Source: Acidimicrobiales bacterium (lineage in GTDB: Bacteria > Actinomycetota > Acidimicrobiia > Acidimicrobiales > SHLQ01). From it: 52,441 bases of DNA. The notes beneath the pieces were generated by a model. That model had not been told where the DNA came from. It worked only from the letters and a program-made list of their open reading frames with translations, and did not search any database. The DNA lies in the NCBI GenBank assembly GCA_020629635.1, contig JAHDCX010000007.1, forward strand, positions 178,632-231,072, in the 5' to 3' direction. Positions 32,236 to 40,369 of the stretch are shown piece by piece; the stretch's first letter is position 1; each line of letters begins with the position of its first letter. The position numbers were made by a program, and so were the translations under genes.

Positions 32236-33987
32236 ATGCGTTTCGCCTCGCTGATCTTCTTCGCCTTCGTTGCGGTCGACCCCTGGGGATGGGACCGGTT
32301 CGGGCCGCTTCGCTTCGCCGTGCTTTCGGCCTTGGGGTTCGGCATCGTCGCGGCGACGCTTCGCGAACGCGACGAACGCCGCCTCCCGTTCTGGTTCGTC
32401 GCAGGATGGACTGCCCTGCTCGTCACGTTGGCGACCAGCGCCGCCTTCTCGGCGGATCGATGGCATGGCCTGGTCGGCACTCCTGATCGGCACTTCGGCT
32501 GGTTGACCTGGACGCTCTGTGGCCTGCTCGCCCTCGTGGCGTCGGGACGGGCTCGCTCGATCCGAGCTCCGGTCGTCTGGTCGCTCGCGGCCGGAGTCGC
32601 GGTCGCCGGCCTCTGGACAGTGGCGGAACGTGCCGGGGTCGACGCAGTTGCGACCGGGTTCGCCGATGGCCGCGCCGGCGGACCGTTCGGCCAGCCGGCG
32701 TACTTGGGCGCCGCCGCCGCACTTGCGCTTCCGGCTGCCGTCGGGGTCGTGTTGCACGCCGAGCGCCGCACCACGGCGCTCGCCGGCGCGGTGGCCGCCC
32801 TGCTCGGACTCGGTGCGCTCGTCGGCTCGGGATCACGTGGCGCAATGGTGGGGGTGTTCGTCGCCGCGGTCATCGCCGGCGCAGCCCGCATTCGTCCCTC
32901 GACGCCCCGGCGCCCGGTGATCTTTCTGGGACTCACCGGGCTCGCGAGCCTCGCCCTTGCCGGGCCGCGACTGGCAACTCTCCTCGACGCCAACGGCGTT
33001 GTCGCGGGGCGCATCGACGAGTGGCAGGTGGGGCTCCGGGCCATGTCGGGCGCGCCTGCACTCGGTCTTGTTGGCTGGGGCCCCGAGTCCTACCGAATCG
33101 TCTTCGGCGAATTCGTCGACGATCAGTACGTGATCGACCACGGTCGACGAGCGATCACCGACCGGTCACACAACGGACTCCTCGACGTGGCTTTGGCAGG
33201 GGGCTGGATCGCCGCGGCTGCCTACGCCGCGCTGTCCCTCGGCGCCGGTTGGGTCGCCTGGCGTTGCCTGCGTACCGGCGACGCGATCGACGTCGGCCTG
33301 GGCGTCGGTGTGATCGCCTACCTCGTCCAGCAACAGTTCCTCTTTCCGCTCGCAGAGGTCGACCCGATCCTCTGGATCGTTGTCGGCGTCCTGATCGGAC
33401 GACACCCGCCAGAGGTTCCCGTCACGCCGCTCGGAGGACGCGCCGGAACGGCCCTCGCCGTCATGGCCGGCACGACCGCCCTCATTGCGGCAGTCGCTGG
33501 CATCGCGGACGTGGCTGCCGACCGACAGATCGCCTCCGCGATCAATCGCGACGAGCCGGCTTCGTCCGAACGAGGCGACCGGGCACGTTCGCTTCGTCCC
33601 GACTCAATCCGGTACCACTTCGTCGCCGCACGTCTCTCGGCGAGCAACGGAGTCGATGCTCAGCTCGAGCGCGTGACCGACGGGCTCGCTCGATCGGGGT
33701 CTGACCCCGCGCTCCGGGCCGAAGAGGCGCGGCTGCTGCTCGACCGTGCCCGCGAGACCGACGACCCGCAAGACCTCGACGTCGCGACGACCGCCCTGGT
33801 CGAACGCGCACGGGTCGACCCGCGCCATCCAGAAACACTCATGCAGCTGGGCATCGCGCTCGCGCTCGACGGCCAGCTCGACGACGCCCGCATCCAGCTG
33901 CAACGCGCCGTCGCCTTGGCGCCCGGCGAGCGGGAGCCGCGCCAGAACCTCGCCGAGGTCGAACGCCTGCTCGGACTCGATGGCTGA
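32236..33987 (+). CDS. O-antigen ligase/polymerase-family membrane protein with C-terminal TPR domain
   Basis: 583 residues. About 10-12 membrane helices occupy 1-430, with the Wzy/WaaL-type loop (GRIDEWQVGLRAMSGAPALG, GWGPESY, then RSHNGLLDVALAGG with the conserved His-Asn). A soluble C-terminal region (about 440-583) has TPR-like helices (HPETLMQLGIALALDGQLDDA). It may polymerise or ligate a surface glycan. It begins 12 nt after the HLD-I gene and its stop overlaps the ECF sigma start. Confidence 0.8.
   Translation: MRFASLIFFAFVAVDPWGWDRFGPLRFAVLSALGFGIVAATLRERDERRLPFWFVAGWTALLVTLATSAAFSADRWHGLVGTPDRHFGWLTWTLCGLLALVASGRARSIRAPVVWSLAAGVAVAGLWTVAERAGVDAVATGFADGRAGGPFGQPAYLGAAAALALPAAVGVVLHAERRTTALAGAVAALLGLGALVGSGSRGAMVGVFVAAVIAGAARIRPSTPRRPVIFLGLTGLASLALAGPRLATLLDANGVVAGRIDEWQVGLRAMSGAPALGLVGWGPESYRIVFGEFVDDQYVIDHGRRAITDRSHNGLLDVALAGGWIAAAAYAALSLGAGWVAWRCLRTGDAIDVGLGVGVIAYLVQQQFLFPLAEVDPILWIVVGVLIGRHPPEVPVTPLGGRAGTALAVMAGTTALIAAVAGIADVAADRQIASAINRDEPASSERGDRARSLRPDSIRYHFVAARLSASNGVDAQLERVTDGLARSGSDPALRAEEARLLLDRARETDDPQDLDVATTALVERARVDPRHPETLMQLGIALALDGQLDDARIQLQRAVALAPGEREPRQNLAEVERLLGLDG
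33696..33710. repeat. GGGGTCTGACCCCGC 15-mer inside the O-antigen-ligase-like gene
   Basis: Identical to 25774-25788, in a different reading frame, within the TPR-coding part. See the GH1-like gene. Confidence 0.3.
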
Positions 33988-34588
33988 AGAAAATTCTGAA
34001 TCGATGGAACCGAATGCGCGTGATGCACGTTTGGAGGGCATGCAGAACGCAGAACGCAGGGCCGGTCGACCGGCACGAACCACGGCCGGTCCGCGTCTGT
34101 CCATCGTCGACACCTCGGCATCGTTCGAGACGTTCTACGACTCGGCCTACCCCGATCTGGTCCGTGCGCTGAGCCTCACACTCGGCGACGCCGGTTGGGG
34201 TCGCGAGGCAGCCGATGAGGCGATGACCCGGGCCTACGACCGATGGAACGACGTGTCGACGTACACCAACCCGGCCGGTTGGACCTATCGGGTCGGCCTC
34301 AACTGGGCACGAAGCTGGCATCGAAAGCTGGCGCGCCGCCTGCCGTGGTCCGACACCGACGTGTCGCTTCCCCACGCTGCCGACCCCGAGCTCGAAGCCG
34401 CCTTGGCCGAACTCGAGCTCAAGTACCGGACCGTCGTCGTGTGTCGATACCTCCTCGACTGGTCAACCGAAGAAACCGCCGCAGCGCTCGACATCGCTCC
34501 GGGCACTGTCAAAAGCCGACTTTCCCGGGGGCTCGATCGCCTCCGATCCGCACTCGAACCCTCCACTCCCCAGGACGCCGCATCATGA
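33980..34588 (+). CDS. ECF RNA polymerase sigma factor
   Basis: 202 residues. Region 2 (about 53-120: FETFYDSAYPDLVRAL ... AADEAMTRAYDRW) and region 4 (about 140-195: RTVVVCRYLLDWSTEETAAALDI, then PGTVKSRLSRGLDRL) are clear; it is nearest to the SigE/SigM-type actinobacterial ECF group. About 45 variable residues precede region 2, so ATGs at 34004 or 34040 could be the true start. It overlaps the gene on both sides (8 nt and ATGA), so it is coupled to its membrane partner. Confidence 0.85.
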   Translation: MAEENSESMEPNARDARLEGMQNAERRAGRPARTTAGPRLSIVDTSASFETFYDSAYPDLVRALSLTLGDAGWGREAADEAMTRAYDRWNDVSTYTNPAGWTYRVGLNWARSWHRKLARRLPWSDTDVSLPHAADPELEAALAELELKYRTVVVCRYLLDWSTEETAAALDIAPGTVKSRLSRGLDRLRSALEPSTPQDAAS

Positions 34589-36624
34589 GCATCGAAAACC
34601 GACTCCGAAACCACCTCCACGACCAGGGCGACGCCATCGACATCGACAGCGACGGCCTTCGGTCAGTCGCGGCCCGGTCCCGCGCTCGCCGCCAGCGCCG
34701 TCAGGGCCTCGCCTTCGCCACGATCGCCGTGACGATCGCCGCCGTCGGCGGCTGGCTCGTCGGCACACTCGGGGGCAACCCCTCCACCCTCGAGGTGGCC
34801 GGCGACGCCGACAGCTCGACCACCACCGTTGGCGAGCTGGCGACCGAGACGGTCGGCGATGACACCGGCGCCGCGCTCGGCACCATCGCTGGCGCGGCAG
34901 ATCCAGCCATCGAGATCGACGAACTCGTTCGACCCGAACCGGGCACACCGCTCGCCTTCGCGCCCATCGGCTCGGCCGACGCACCCGGTGGCTACAACGT
35001 GTACCAGAACGGCTTCTCCGACGGTCTCTACTACGTCGTCTCGACCGGACCGGGTGTCACCTACGAAGACGCGATCGACCGTGGGCTCGACTTCCCACGC
35101 AACGACACGCTCTACACCTGGGCGGGCGATGCGTGGGCGATCGGTTCATTCGGTGATCGCTTCGTGTCGTCGATCACCGGTGCCAACGACCTGCTGTACA
35201 CCGTCAGTACCGGTCGACCGGGTGGTGCAGCGCTCGAAGTCGGGACGTCTGGAGACGGCGGCGCGTCGTGGTCGTGGCAGGAGATCGATCTGTCGGCCCA
35301 GTTCGGCGACGATCCGTCGACGTGGCCGGCGTATCGTGCGCTGGCGGCGAACTCCGATGACGGCCGGCTCGTCGTCGTCTCCAAGTCGCCCGGCGCCGAC
35401 TGGGACCAGGCGATTCGTCTCGCCCAACAGGCCGGCCTCGACATCTCGTGGGAGAACAACTCGATCCACAACGTGACCTCGCAAGGCATCACCTACGGCG
35501 ACTCGTGGGAAGACCTTCGGGGCCCGTGCGCAATCGAGTACGAGGATCATGTCTTCGGGCCGATCCTCGACGGCGTCGACTACCCCGGAGACGATGCGTC
35601 CGAGGAAGCGATCGCCGCCTTCGCTGCCGCCATGGACGCCCAGGAAGCCGAGTTTGACGCTCGGGAAGCGGAGATCCTCGACGAACTGGCCGGCCGCGCC
35701 GAGTGTGGCGACTTCGTGGCATGCCGCCAGGCCGCCGGTGCACACGAGGATGCGTTCAACGACGGCTATGAGGCGCTGTTCGAGTCGTTCGGCGTCAACC
35801 AGTACTCAGACTTCTGGGGCGACCTGACCGACGAACAACTCGCGGCGGTCGAGGAGCTCGAGGCGTCGCTCTCCGACCTCGAGCCCGACTACCCCGACGG
35901 CATCGACTGCGAGCTGGAGCTGTATGGCTGGTCAGAGAACGTCGAGTTCGACACGATCACCGCCACGTGGGAGTCGCTCGGCGTGACCCCACCGCAAGCC
36001 TGGGAAGGCTCGATCGGCGCCTACCTCGTGACCGACGACGGTGTCGAAGTTCTCGACACGCCGTTCGATGCCGGATATCTCGAGTCGGTCGAGTCCGGCT
36101 CGGATGGATTCGTGGTCACGATCTCGGACCTCGGTTTCGACCTGCGGTCCACCGAGGTGATCGAGGAGCCGTTCATCCCCGAGGCAACCCGCTGGAGCGG
36201 TGGGGTCGACGGCTGGACGAGCAGCGTCGGCGAGCAGCCGTTCGGCGTGGCCGAATTCGGCAGGGCGCAGTTCTCGGTTTCGTGGGACGAGTCGAGTCCA
36301 GCAGGGGGATCGATCCTCGTGCGGAGCGACGCCGCAGGGTCGGTCGGCATGCAGCTCGAAGACCTGGCGCCCGAGATCGACACCAGCGGGCACGACCTCT
36401 TTCAGGTGAAGAGCGGCGATTTCGGTGTCGTGGCGATCGCGGTCGAGTGGTCACCAGCGGGCACCAACTCGATCGTGCTGTACAGCTCGGACGGCATGAG
36501 CTGGGGAGCCACGGAGCTCGCCGGCGTCGAGGCCGTCGATGCGATCGTCGGCGACGACGGCGTCATGGTCTTCACCACCTCACCGGGGAGCGACAGTCCC
36601 GCCGTCGTGCTGCTCGGTAGCTGA
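34585..36624 (+). CDS. Single-pass membrane protein with large ectodomain, probable anti-sigma partner
   Basis: 679 residues: about 40 cytoplasmic residues with a basic end (RSRARRQRRQ), one membrane helix (about 41-60), a Thr/Gly/Asp-rich linker, then some 600 extracellular residues. The ectodomain is acidic, with beta-propeller-like repeats (TSGDGGASWSWQEID, YSSDGMSWGATEL), a helical Ala/Glu stretch (about 345-375) and several cysteines. Its coupling to the ECF gene suggests it holds the sigma factor at the membrane, although the cytoplasmic segment is too short for a typical zinc anti-sigma domain. No family recognised for the ectodomain. Confidence 0.7.
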   Translation: MSIENRLRNHLHDQGDAIDIDSDGLRSVAARSRARRQRRQGLAFATIAVTIAAVGGWLVGTLGGNPSTLEVAGDADSSTTTVGELATETVGDDTGAALGTIAGAADPAIEIDELVRPEPGTPLAFAPIGSADAPGGYNVYQNGFSDGLYYVVSTGPGVTYEDAIDRGLDFPRNDTLYTWAGDAWAIGSFGDRFVSSITGANDLLYTVSTGRPGGAALEVGTSGDGGASWSWQEIDLSAQFGDDPSTWPAYRALAANSDDGRLVVVSKSPGADWDQAIRLAQQAGLDISWENNSIHNVTSQGITYGDSWEDLRGPCAIEYEDHVFGPILDGVDYPGDDASEEAIAAFAAAMDAQEAEFDAREAEILDELAGRAECGDFVACRQAAGAHEDAFNDGYEALFESFGVNQYSDFWGDLTDEQLAAVEELEASLSDLEPDYPDGIDCELELYGWSENVEFDTITATWESLGVTPPQAWEGSIGAYLVTDDGVEVLDTPFDAGYLESVESGSDGFVVTISDLGFDLRSTEVIEEPFIPEATRWSGGVDGWTSSVGEQPFGVAEFGRAQFSVSWDESSPAGGSILVRSDAAGSVGMQLEDLAPEIDTSGHDLFQVKSGDFGVVAIAVEWSPAGTNSIVLYSSDGMSWGATELAGVEAVDAIVGDDGVMVFTTSPGSDSPAVVLLGS

Positions 36625-36646
36625 GCAAGGCGCGCTCCATTGGCGG

Positions 36647-36664
36647 ACTGAACGATTGTTCAGT
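36647..36664. promoter_or_regulatory. TetR-type operator palindrome before the DmdA-like gene
   Basis: ACTGAAC-GATT-GTTCAGT, 7-bp perfect arms. TGAACNNNNGTTCA is a common TetR-family operator form. It covers the expected -35 region of the candidate promoter whose -10 is at 36673, so binding should repress. No TetR gene lies beside it. Confidence 0.55.
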
Positions 36665-36672
36665 TTTCGTGT

Positions 36673-36678
36673 CAGACT
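36673..36678 (+). promoter_or_regulatory. Candidate -10 for the DmdA-like gene (leaderless)
   Basis: CAGACT 6 nt before the ATG at 36685; only the two key bases (A at 2, T at 6) match. No ribosome-binding site, which supports a leaderless start. Confidence 0.3.
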
Positions 36679-36684
36679 GCAGTC

Positions 36685-37797
36685 ATGTTTCGCATCACGA
36701 TGAGCCCACGCATCCGGATGACGCCGTTCCACGACTCGACCGTGGCAGCGGGCATGACCGACATCACCGTCTACAACAAGATGGTCTTGCCCACGTCGTA
36801 TGGCGATCTCAAGGCCGAATACGACCGGCTCATCGAGGGCGTCGCCATGTGGGACGTCTCGGTCGAACGGCAGGTGCAGCTCGAAGGACCCGACGCACAC
36901 GAGCTCGCCCAAGCGCTCACGGCTCGAGACCTGACGAACCTCAAGGAAGGCCAGGGCAAGTACGTGGCGATGTGCGACCACGACGGGCGGCTGCTCAACG
37001 ACCCGGTCCTGATGAAGCTGTCGGGCAACCGCTACTGGTTCAGCCTTGCCGACAACGACATGCTGCTGTGGTGCAAGGCGATCGCTGCCGAACGCGGACT
37101 CGAGGTCGCCGTCACCGAACCCGACGTGTCGCCGCTCGCCGTCCAAGGCCCGAAAGCCGAGGACCTCATCGCCGAGCTGTTCGGCGAGCACATTCGCGAT
37201 CTCAAGTACTTCTGGTTCACCGAGACCGACCTCGACGGTATTCCGCTCGTGCTGTGCCGGTCGGGTTGGTCGAAGCAGGGTGGCTTTGAGCTGTTTCTTC
37301 AGGACGGAAGCCGCGGCGACGAGCTGTGGGCCAAGATCGCCGACGCTGGCGCCAAGTACGACATCGGACCGGGCGCGCCGAACCACGTCGAACGGGTCGA
37401 GAGCGGCTTGCTCAGCTGGGGTGGCGACAACACCCCCGACTCCAACCCGCTCGAGTGCGGAATGCAGCGCTTCGTCAACGTCGACTGCGAACCCGACTAC
37501 ATCGGCAAAGCCGCTTTGCAGCAGGTGATGGCCAGCGGCGGACCGGAACGACTCTTCGTCGGGCTCAACATCGACTCTGATGTCGCCAACGCCTGGCCGC
37601 TCCCCGGGCGCACGCCGATCACCCTCGACGGCCAACAGGTCGGCACCCTGGCAGCCGTCGTGTACAGCCACCGCCTCGAGCGGACCATCGGCCTCGGTCA
37701 GGTGAAACGAACCGTGGTCGAAGCCGACGCCACCGTCGAGGTGCAGGGCCCCAACGGCACGCAGACAGCCACGATCCAGCAGCTGCCGTTCATCTGA
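36685..37797 (+). CDS. dmdA: Glycine-cleavage T-family protein, DmdA-like (DMSP demethylase candidate)
   Basis: 370 residues, the DmdA length. From memory of Pelagibacter DmdA, blocks run almost colinearly: TPFHDSTVAAG, TVYNKMVLPT, MWDVSVERQVQLEGPDA, RDLTNL, LLNDPVLMKLS, YWFSLADNDMLLW, TEPDVSPLAVQGPKAEDL, CRSGWSKQGGFEL and PNHVERVESGLLSWG. DmdA moves a methyl group from dimethylsulfoniopropionate to tetrahydrofolate. A true T-protein would usually be near gcvH/gcvP, which are absent. Another C1-transfer enzyme of this family (sarcosine or dimethylglycine type) is the alternative. Preceded by a TetR-type palindrome. Confidence 0.75.
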   Translation: MFRITMSPRIRMTPFHDSTVAAGMTDITVYNKMVLPTSYGDLKAEYDRLIEGVAMWDVSVERQVQLEGPDAHELAQALTARDLTNLKEGQGKYVAMCDHDGRLLNDPVLMKLSGNRYWFSLADNDMLLWCKAIAAERGLEVAVTEPDVSPLAVQGPKAEDLIAELFGEHIRDLKYFWFTETDLDGIPLVLCRSGWSKQGGFELFLQDGSRGDELWAKIADAGAKYDIGPGAPNHVERVESGLLSWGGDNTPDSNPLECGMQRFVNVDCEPDYIGKAALQQVMASGGPERLFVGLNIDSDVANAWPLPGRTPITLDGQQVGTLAAVVYSHRLERTIGLGQVKRTVVEADATVEVQGPNGTQTATIQQLPFI

Positions 37798-37820
37798 ACC
37801 CGGGCGACCAAACCCCCAAG

Positions 37821-37826
37821 TACGGT
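37821..37826 (+). promoter_or_regulatory. Candidate -10 for the HLD-II gene (leaderless)
   Basis: TACGGT 6 nt before the ATG at 37833. It decides between that ATG and the one at 37839. Confidence 0.45.
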
Positions 37827-37832
37827 CGGGGA

Positions 37833-38708
37833 ATGGCGATGAGCAAACGGTTCGACACCATCCACGGCCTCGATCTCGCTGCCGTCGAACGAGGCTCCGG
37901 CGGCCCGATCGTCTTCCTCCACGGCAACCCGACCTCGTCCTACGTGTGGCGGAACGTCATCCCACACGTCGAAGAGCTCGGCCGGTGCATCGCCCCCGAT
38001 CTGATCGGCTTCGGCGACTCGGCGAAGCTGCCAGACTCCGGGCCGGGCTCGTACCGCTTCATCGAGACCCGTTCGTACCTCGATGCCCACCTGGAGGCCC
38101 TGGGGGTCACCGACAACGTCATCTTGGTGCTGCACGACTGGGGTTCGGGGCTCGGCTTCGACTGGGCGTACCGCCACGCTGACCGCATCTCGGGCATCGC
38201 CTACTTCGAAGCGATCGTCGCACCGCGGTCGTGGTCACAGCTCAGCGAGGACGGACTCCACTTCTTCGAACGACTCCGCACCGAAGCAGGTGAGGAGATA
38301 GCGCTCGTCGACAACGTCTTCATCGAGATGGGCCTGCCCGGTGGGGTGATCCGCACCCTGACCGACGACGAGCACGCCGAGTACCGTCGGCCGTTTCTGC
38401 AGGCGGGCGAGGATCGACGCCCGACATTGACGTGGCCCAGGGAGATCCCCTTCGACGGCGAACCCGCCGACGTCCACGACATCGTTAGGGCCTACTCACA
38501 GTGGCTGGCCGAAGCGACCTTCCCCAAGCTGCTGATCGACATCTCCGATGGCGACACACTCAGCGGCGACCTGCTCGCCTTCGCCCGGACGTTCCCCAAC
38601 CAAACCGAGGCGAAGGCCATCGGCCGTCACTTCGCCCAAGAGGACAGCCCCGACGAGATCGGCGCAGCCATCGCCGACTGGATCCGTACCGTCGTACGAC
38701 CGGCCTGA
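37833..38708 (+). CDS. Haloalkane dehalogenase, subfamily HLD-II (LinB/DhaA-type)
   Basis: 291 residues. HGNPTSSYVWRNVIPHV gives halide-binding Asn32; nucleophile D102 with W103 lies in LHDWGSGLGFDWAYRH; the acid is Glu126 (YFEAI) and the base is His in AIGRHFAQED. The Asp-His-Glu triad and Asn/Trp halide pair are HLD-II; blocks match LinB closely from memory. Start at 37833 by leaderless spacing; 37839, with GGGGA 6 nt upstream, is the alternative. It lies 35 nt after the DmdA-like gene and may share its control. Confidence 0.92.
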   Translation: MAMSKRFDTIHGLDLAAVERGSGGPIVFLHGNPTSSYVWRNVIPHVEELGRCIAPDLIGFGDSAKLPDSGPGSYRFIETRSYLDAHLEALGVTDNVILVLHDWGSGLGFDWAYRHADRISGIAYFEAIVAPRSWSQLSEDGLHFFERLRTEAGEEIALVDNVFIEMGLPGGVIRTLTDDEHAEYRRPFLQAGEDRRPTLTWPREIPFDGEPADVHDIVRAYSQWLAEATFPKLLIDISDGDTLSGDLLAFARTFPNQTEAKAIGRHFAQEDSPDEIGAAIADWIRTVVRPA

Positions 38709-38726
38709 CCAACGAGAAGCGCTCGC

Positions 38727-39392
38727 CTACTCCTCTTCGCCGATGCCCACCGGGTCATCGTCCGGTGCGGCGATCCAGCGGAGGATCTCGTAGAGCGCTC
38801 CGATTGCGGGCTCGTCGGGTTCGGCACGATCCGCGAGCGGCAGGTCGAACACGAGCACCTCTCGATCGCTGAGTTCGGCGTTGCGCGCCGCGCCGAGATC
38901 GAGGACGAGGTCGCGCATCCGTCGGTTCTCGGCAAGTGTCTCGAAGCGGAGGTACTCGACGCCGGTGTCGATCGCCGTCGTAATCAAGAGATCGAGGAGC
39001 AGCCGCCCATAGCCACGGCCCTGCGCATCGTCGATGACTGCGACGGCACCCTCGGCCACCTTGGGGTCGTCGTCGACGACAACCAGTCGCGCCACAGCGA
39101 TGCCGCGACCCTCGTCGGTGCCGGCATCGCTCGGCGCGTCGGGGTCGCCGACGACCCATGCTCGATGCCGGTCGTGGTCGATGTCGGTGAGTGCGTCGAC
39201 CAGCGCCTCACCCAACCGCTCCCGCACCGTGAAGAACCGCAGATATCGAGTGCGAGCCGACATCTGTGCGAAGGCGGCCTCGAGGGCCGGACCATCGCTT
39301 CGACGGATCGGGCGGATGACGAAGCGCGTGCCGTCGTCGAGCTCACCCTTCACGCCCTCCGCGGTGAGCGGCAGCTCCCAGTCGATGCGCAT
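38727..39392 (-). CDS. GNAT-family acetyltransferase
   Basis: 221 residues. The acetyl-CoA loop is QGRGYGRLLLDLLITTA (about 132-148), followed by EYLRFETLAENRRMRDLVLDLGA, the usual second half of GNAT. The first part (FVIRPIRRSDGPALEAAF, SARTRYLRFF) resembles the GNAT domain of protein lysine acetyltransferases. Acidic C-terminus. It begins 1 nt after the LLM gene ends, so the two are one transcript. Confidence 0.85.
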   Translation of the reverse strand: MRIDWELPLTAEGVKGELDDGTRFVIRPIRRSDGPALEAAFAQMSARTRYLRFFTVRERLGEALVDALTDIDHDRHRAWVVGDPDAPSDAGTDEGRGIAVARLVVVDDDPKVAEGAVAVIDDAQGRGYGRLLLDLLITTAIDTGVEYLRFETLAENRRMRDLVLDLGAARNAELSDREVLVFDLPLADRAEPDEPAIGALYEILRWIAAPDDDPVGIGEEE

Positions 39393-39393
39393 C

Positions 39394-40356
39394 TCAGCCG
39401 ATGACGGCGTTGGCGACCTCACCGAGGAGCGCGATCCGCTCCGGCTTGTGGCCGTTGACGACGAGATTGATGGTGATCCCGTCGAGGCCGTAGTCCATCC
39501 ATTCCTTGAGCGTCTCGCCGAAGCTGTCGGCGTCGCCCATGAGGCCGACCGACTTGAGCAGCTCGAACGCCTCCGGCGGCCATCCCTTGGTCTCGGCCAT
39601 CTCGGCGAAGTCCGCTTCGAGCTCTTCCATCGTGGGGGCGATGCCGCCCATCACGAGCTTGGTGACCTTGATCTCGCTGCGATCGCGCCCGAGGCGCTCG
39701 CAGTGGCCGGCCAGAGCCTCCAGCTTGCGGGGCGTCTCCTCGATGGGGCCGGTCAGATTCGACTCGTCCGCGTACTGGGCGACCATGCGCAAGGTCTTCT
39801 TCTCGCCCGAGCCGCCGATCATGATCGGAATCTTCGTCAGTGGCGCCGGGACGTTGTGGGCATTCGACGCCCGGTAGTACTTGCCGTCCAACGTCGCCGG
39901 CTCACCGTTGAGCATCGGAATGATGATCTGGAGCGCCTCTTCGAGCTTCTCGAAACGCTCGGTGAACGTGTTGAACTCGAAGCCGAGCTCGTCGTGCTCG
40001 AGTTCGAACCAGCCCGATCCGATGCCGAGCGTGGCCCGCCCGCCAGAGATGACGTCGAGTGCCGTGATCGTCTTCGCCAGCAGTGTCGGGTTGCGGTAGG
40101 TGTTGCCCGTGACGAGCGCCGAGAGACCGATGGTCGACGTGTGCTGGGCCAGCGCACCGAGCAGCGTGTAGCACTCGAGCATCGGCTCGTACGGCTCGCC
40201 GAGACCGGGGAGTTGGTAGAAGTGGTCCATGACGAAGAGGCGATCGAAACCGGCCTCCTCGGCGGCCTTTGCCTGGGTCACGATTGCTCCGAAGAGATCC
40301 TCGGGAGCGACGCCGGGATAGGTGAAGTTGGGGATCTGGTAACCGAGCTTCGTCAT
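39394..40356 (-). CDS. LLM-class F420-dependent oxidoreductase
   Basis: 320 residues with the luciferase-like TIM barrel: FDRLFVMDHFYQLPG, LSALVTGNTYRNPTLLAK, LDVISGGRATLGIGSGWFELEHDELGF and PIMIGGSGEKKTLRMVAQYAD. The set is typical of actinobacterial F420-dependent enzymes. Substrate unknown. TAGTGT lies 7 nt before the ATG, giving a leaderless start. It is read into the GNAT gene. Confidence 0.9.
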   Translation of the reverse strand: MTKLGYQIPNFTYPGVAPEDLFGAIVTQAKAAEEAGFDRLFVMDHFYQLPGLGEPYEPMLECYTLLGALAQHTSTIGLSALVTGNTYRNPTLLAKTITALDVISGGRATLGIGSGWFELEHDELGFEFNTFTERFEKLEEALQIIIPMLNGEPATLDGKYYRASNAHNVPAPLTKIPIMIGGSGEKKTLRMVAQYADESNLTGPIEETPRKLEALAGHCERLGRDRSEIKVTKLVMGGIAPTMEELEADFAEMAETKGWPPEAFELLKSVGLMGDADSFGETLKEWMDYGLDGITINLVVNGHKPERIALLGEVANAVIG

Positions 40357-40363
40357 GACGACG

Positions 40364-40369
40364 ACACTA
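40364..40369 (-). promoter_or_regulatory. Candidate -10 for the LLM gene (leaderless)
   Basis: TAGTGT on the minus strand, 7 nt before the ATG at 40356. It lies in the 10-nt gap and the last codon of the MFS gene. Confidence 0.45.

Noticed and set aside
30169-32757. An 862-codon open frame on the minus strand
   Set aside because: It runs antisense to the HLD-I gene and out of frame through the MoxR-like gene, both of which have full motif sets. Its translation is Arg/Pro/His-rich low complexity, typical of a GC-rich shadow frame.
37830-37841. ATG at 37839 as the HLD-II start because GGGGA precedes it at 6 nt
   Set aside because: Kept only as an alternative: the ATG at 37833 has TACGGT at the same 6-nt spacing as the PhyH-type gene, and this leaderless pattern recurs across the window.
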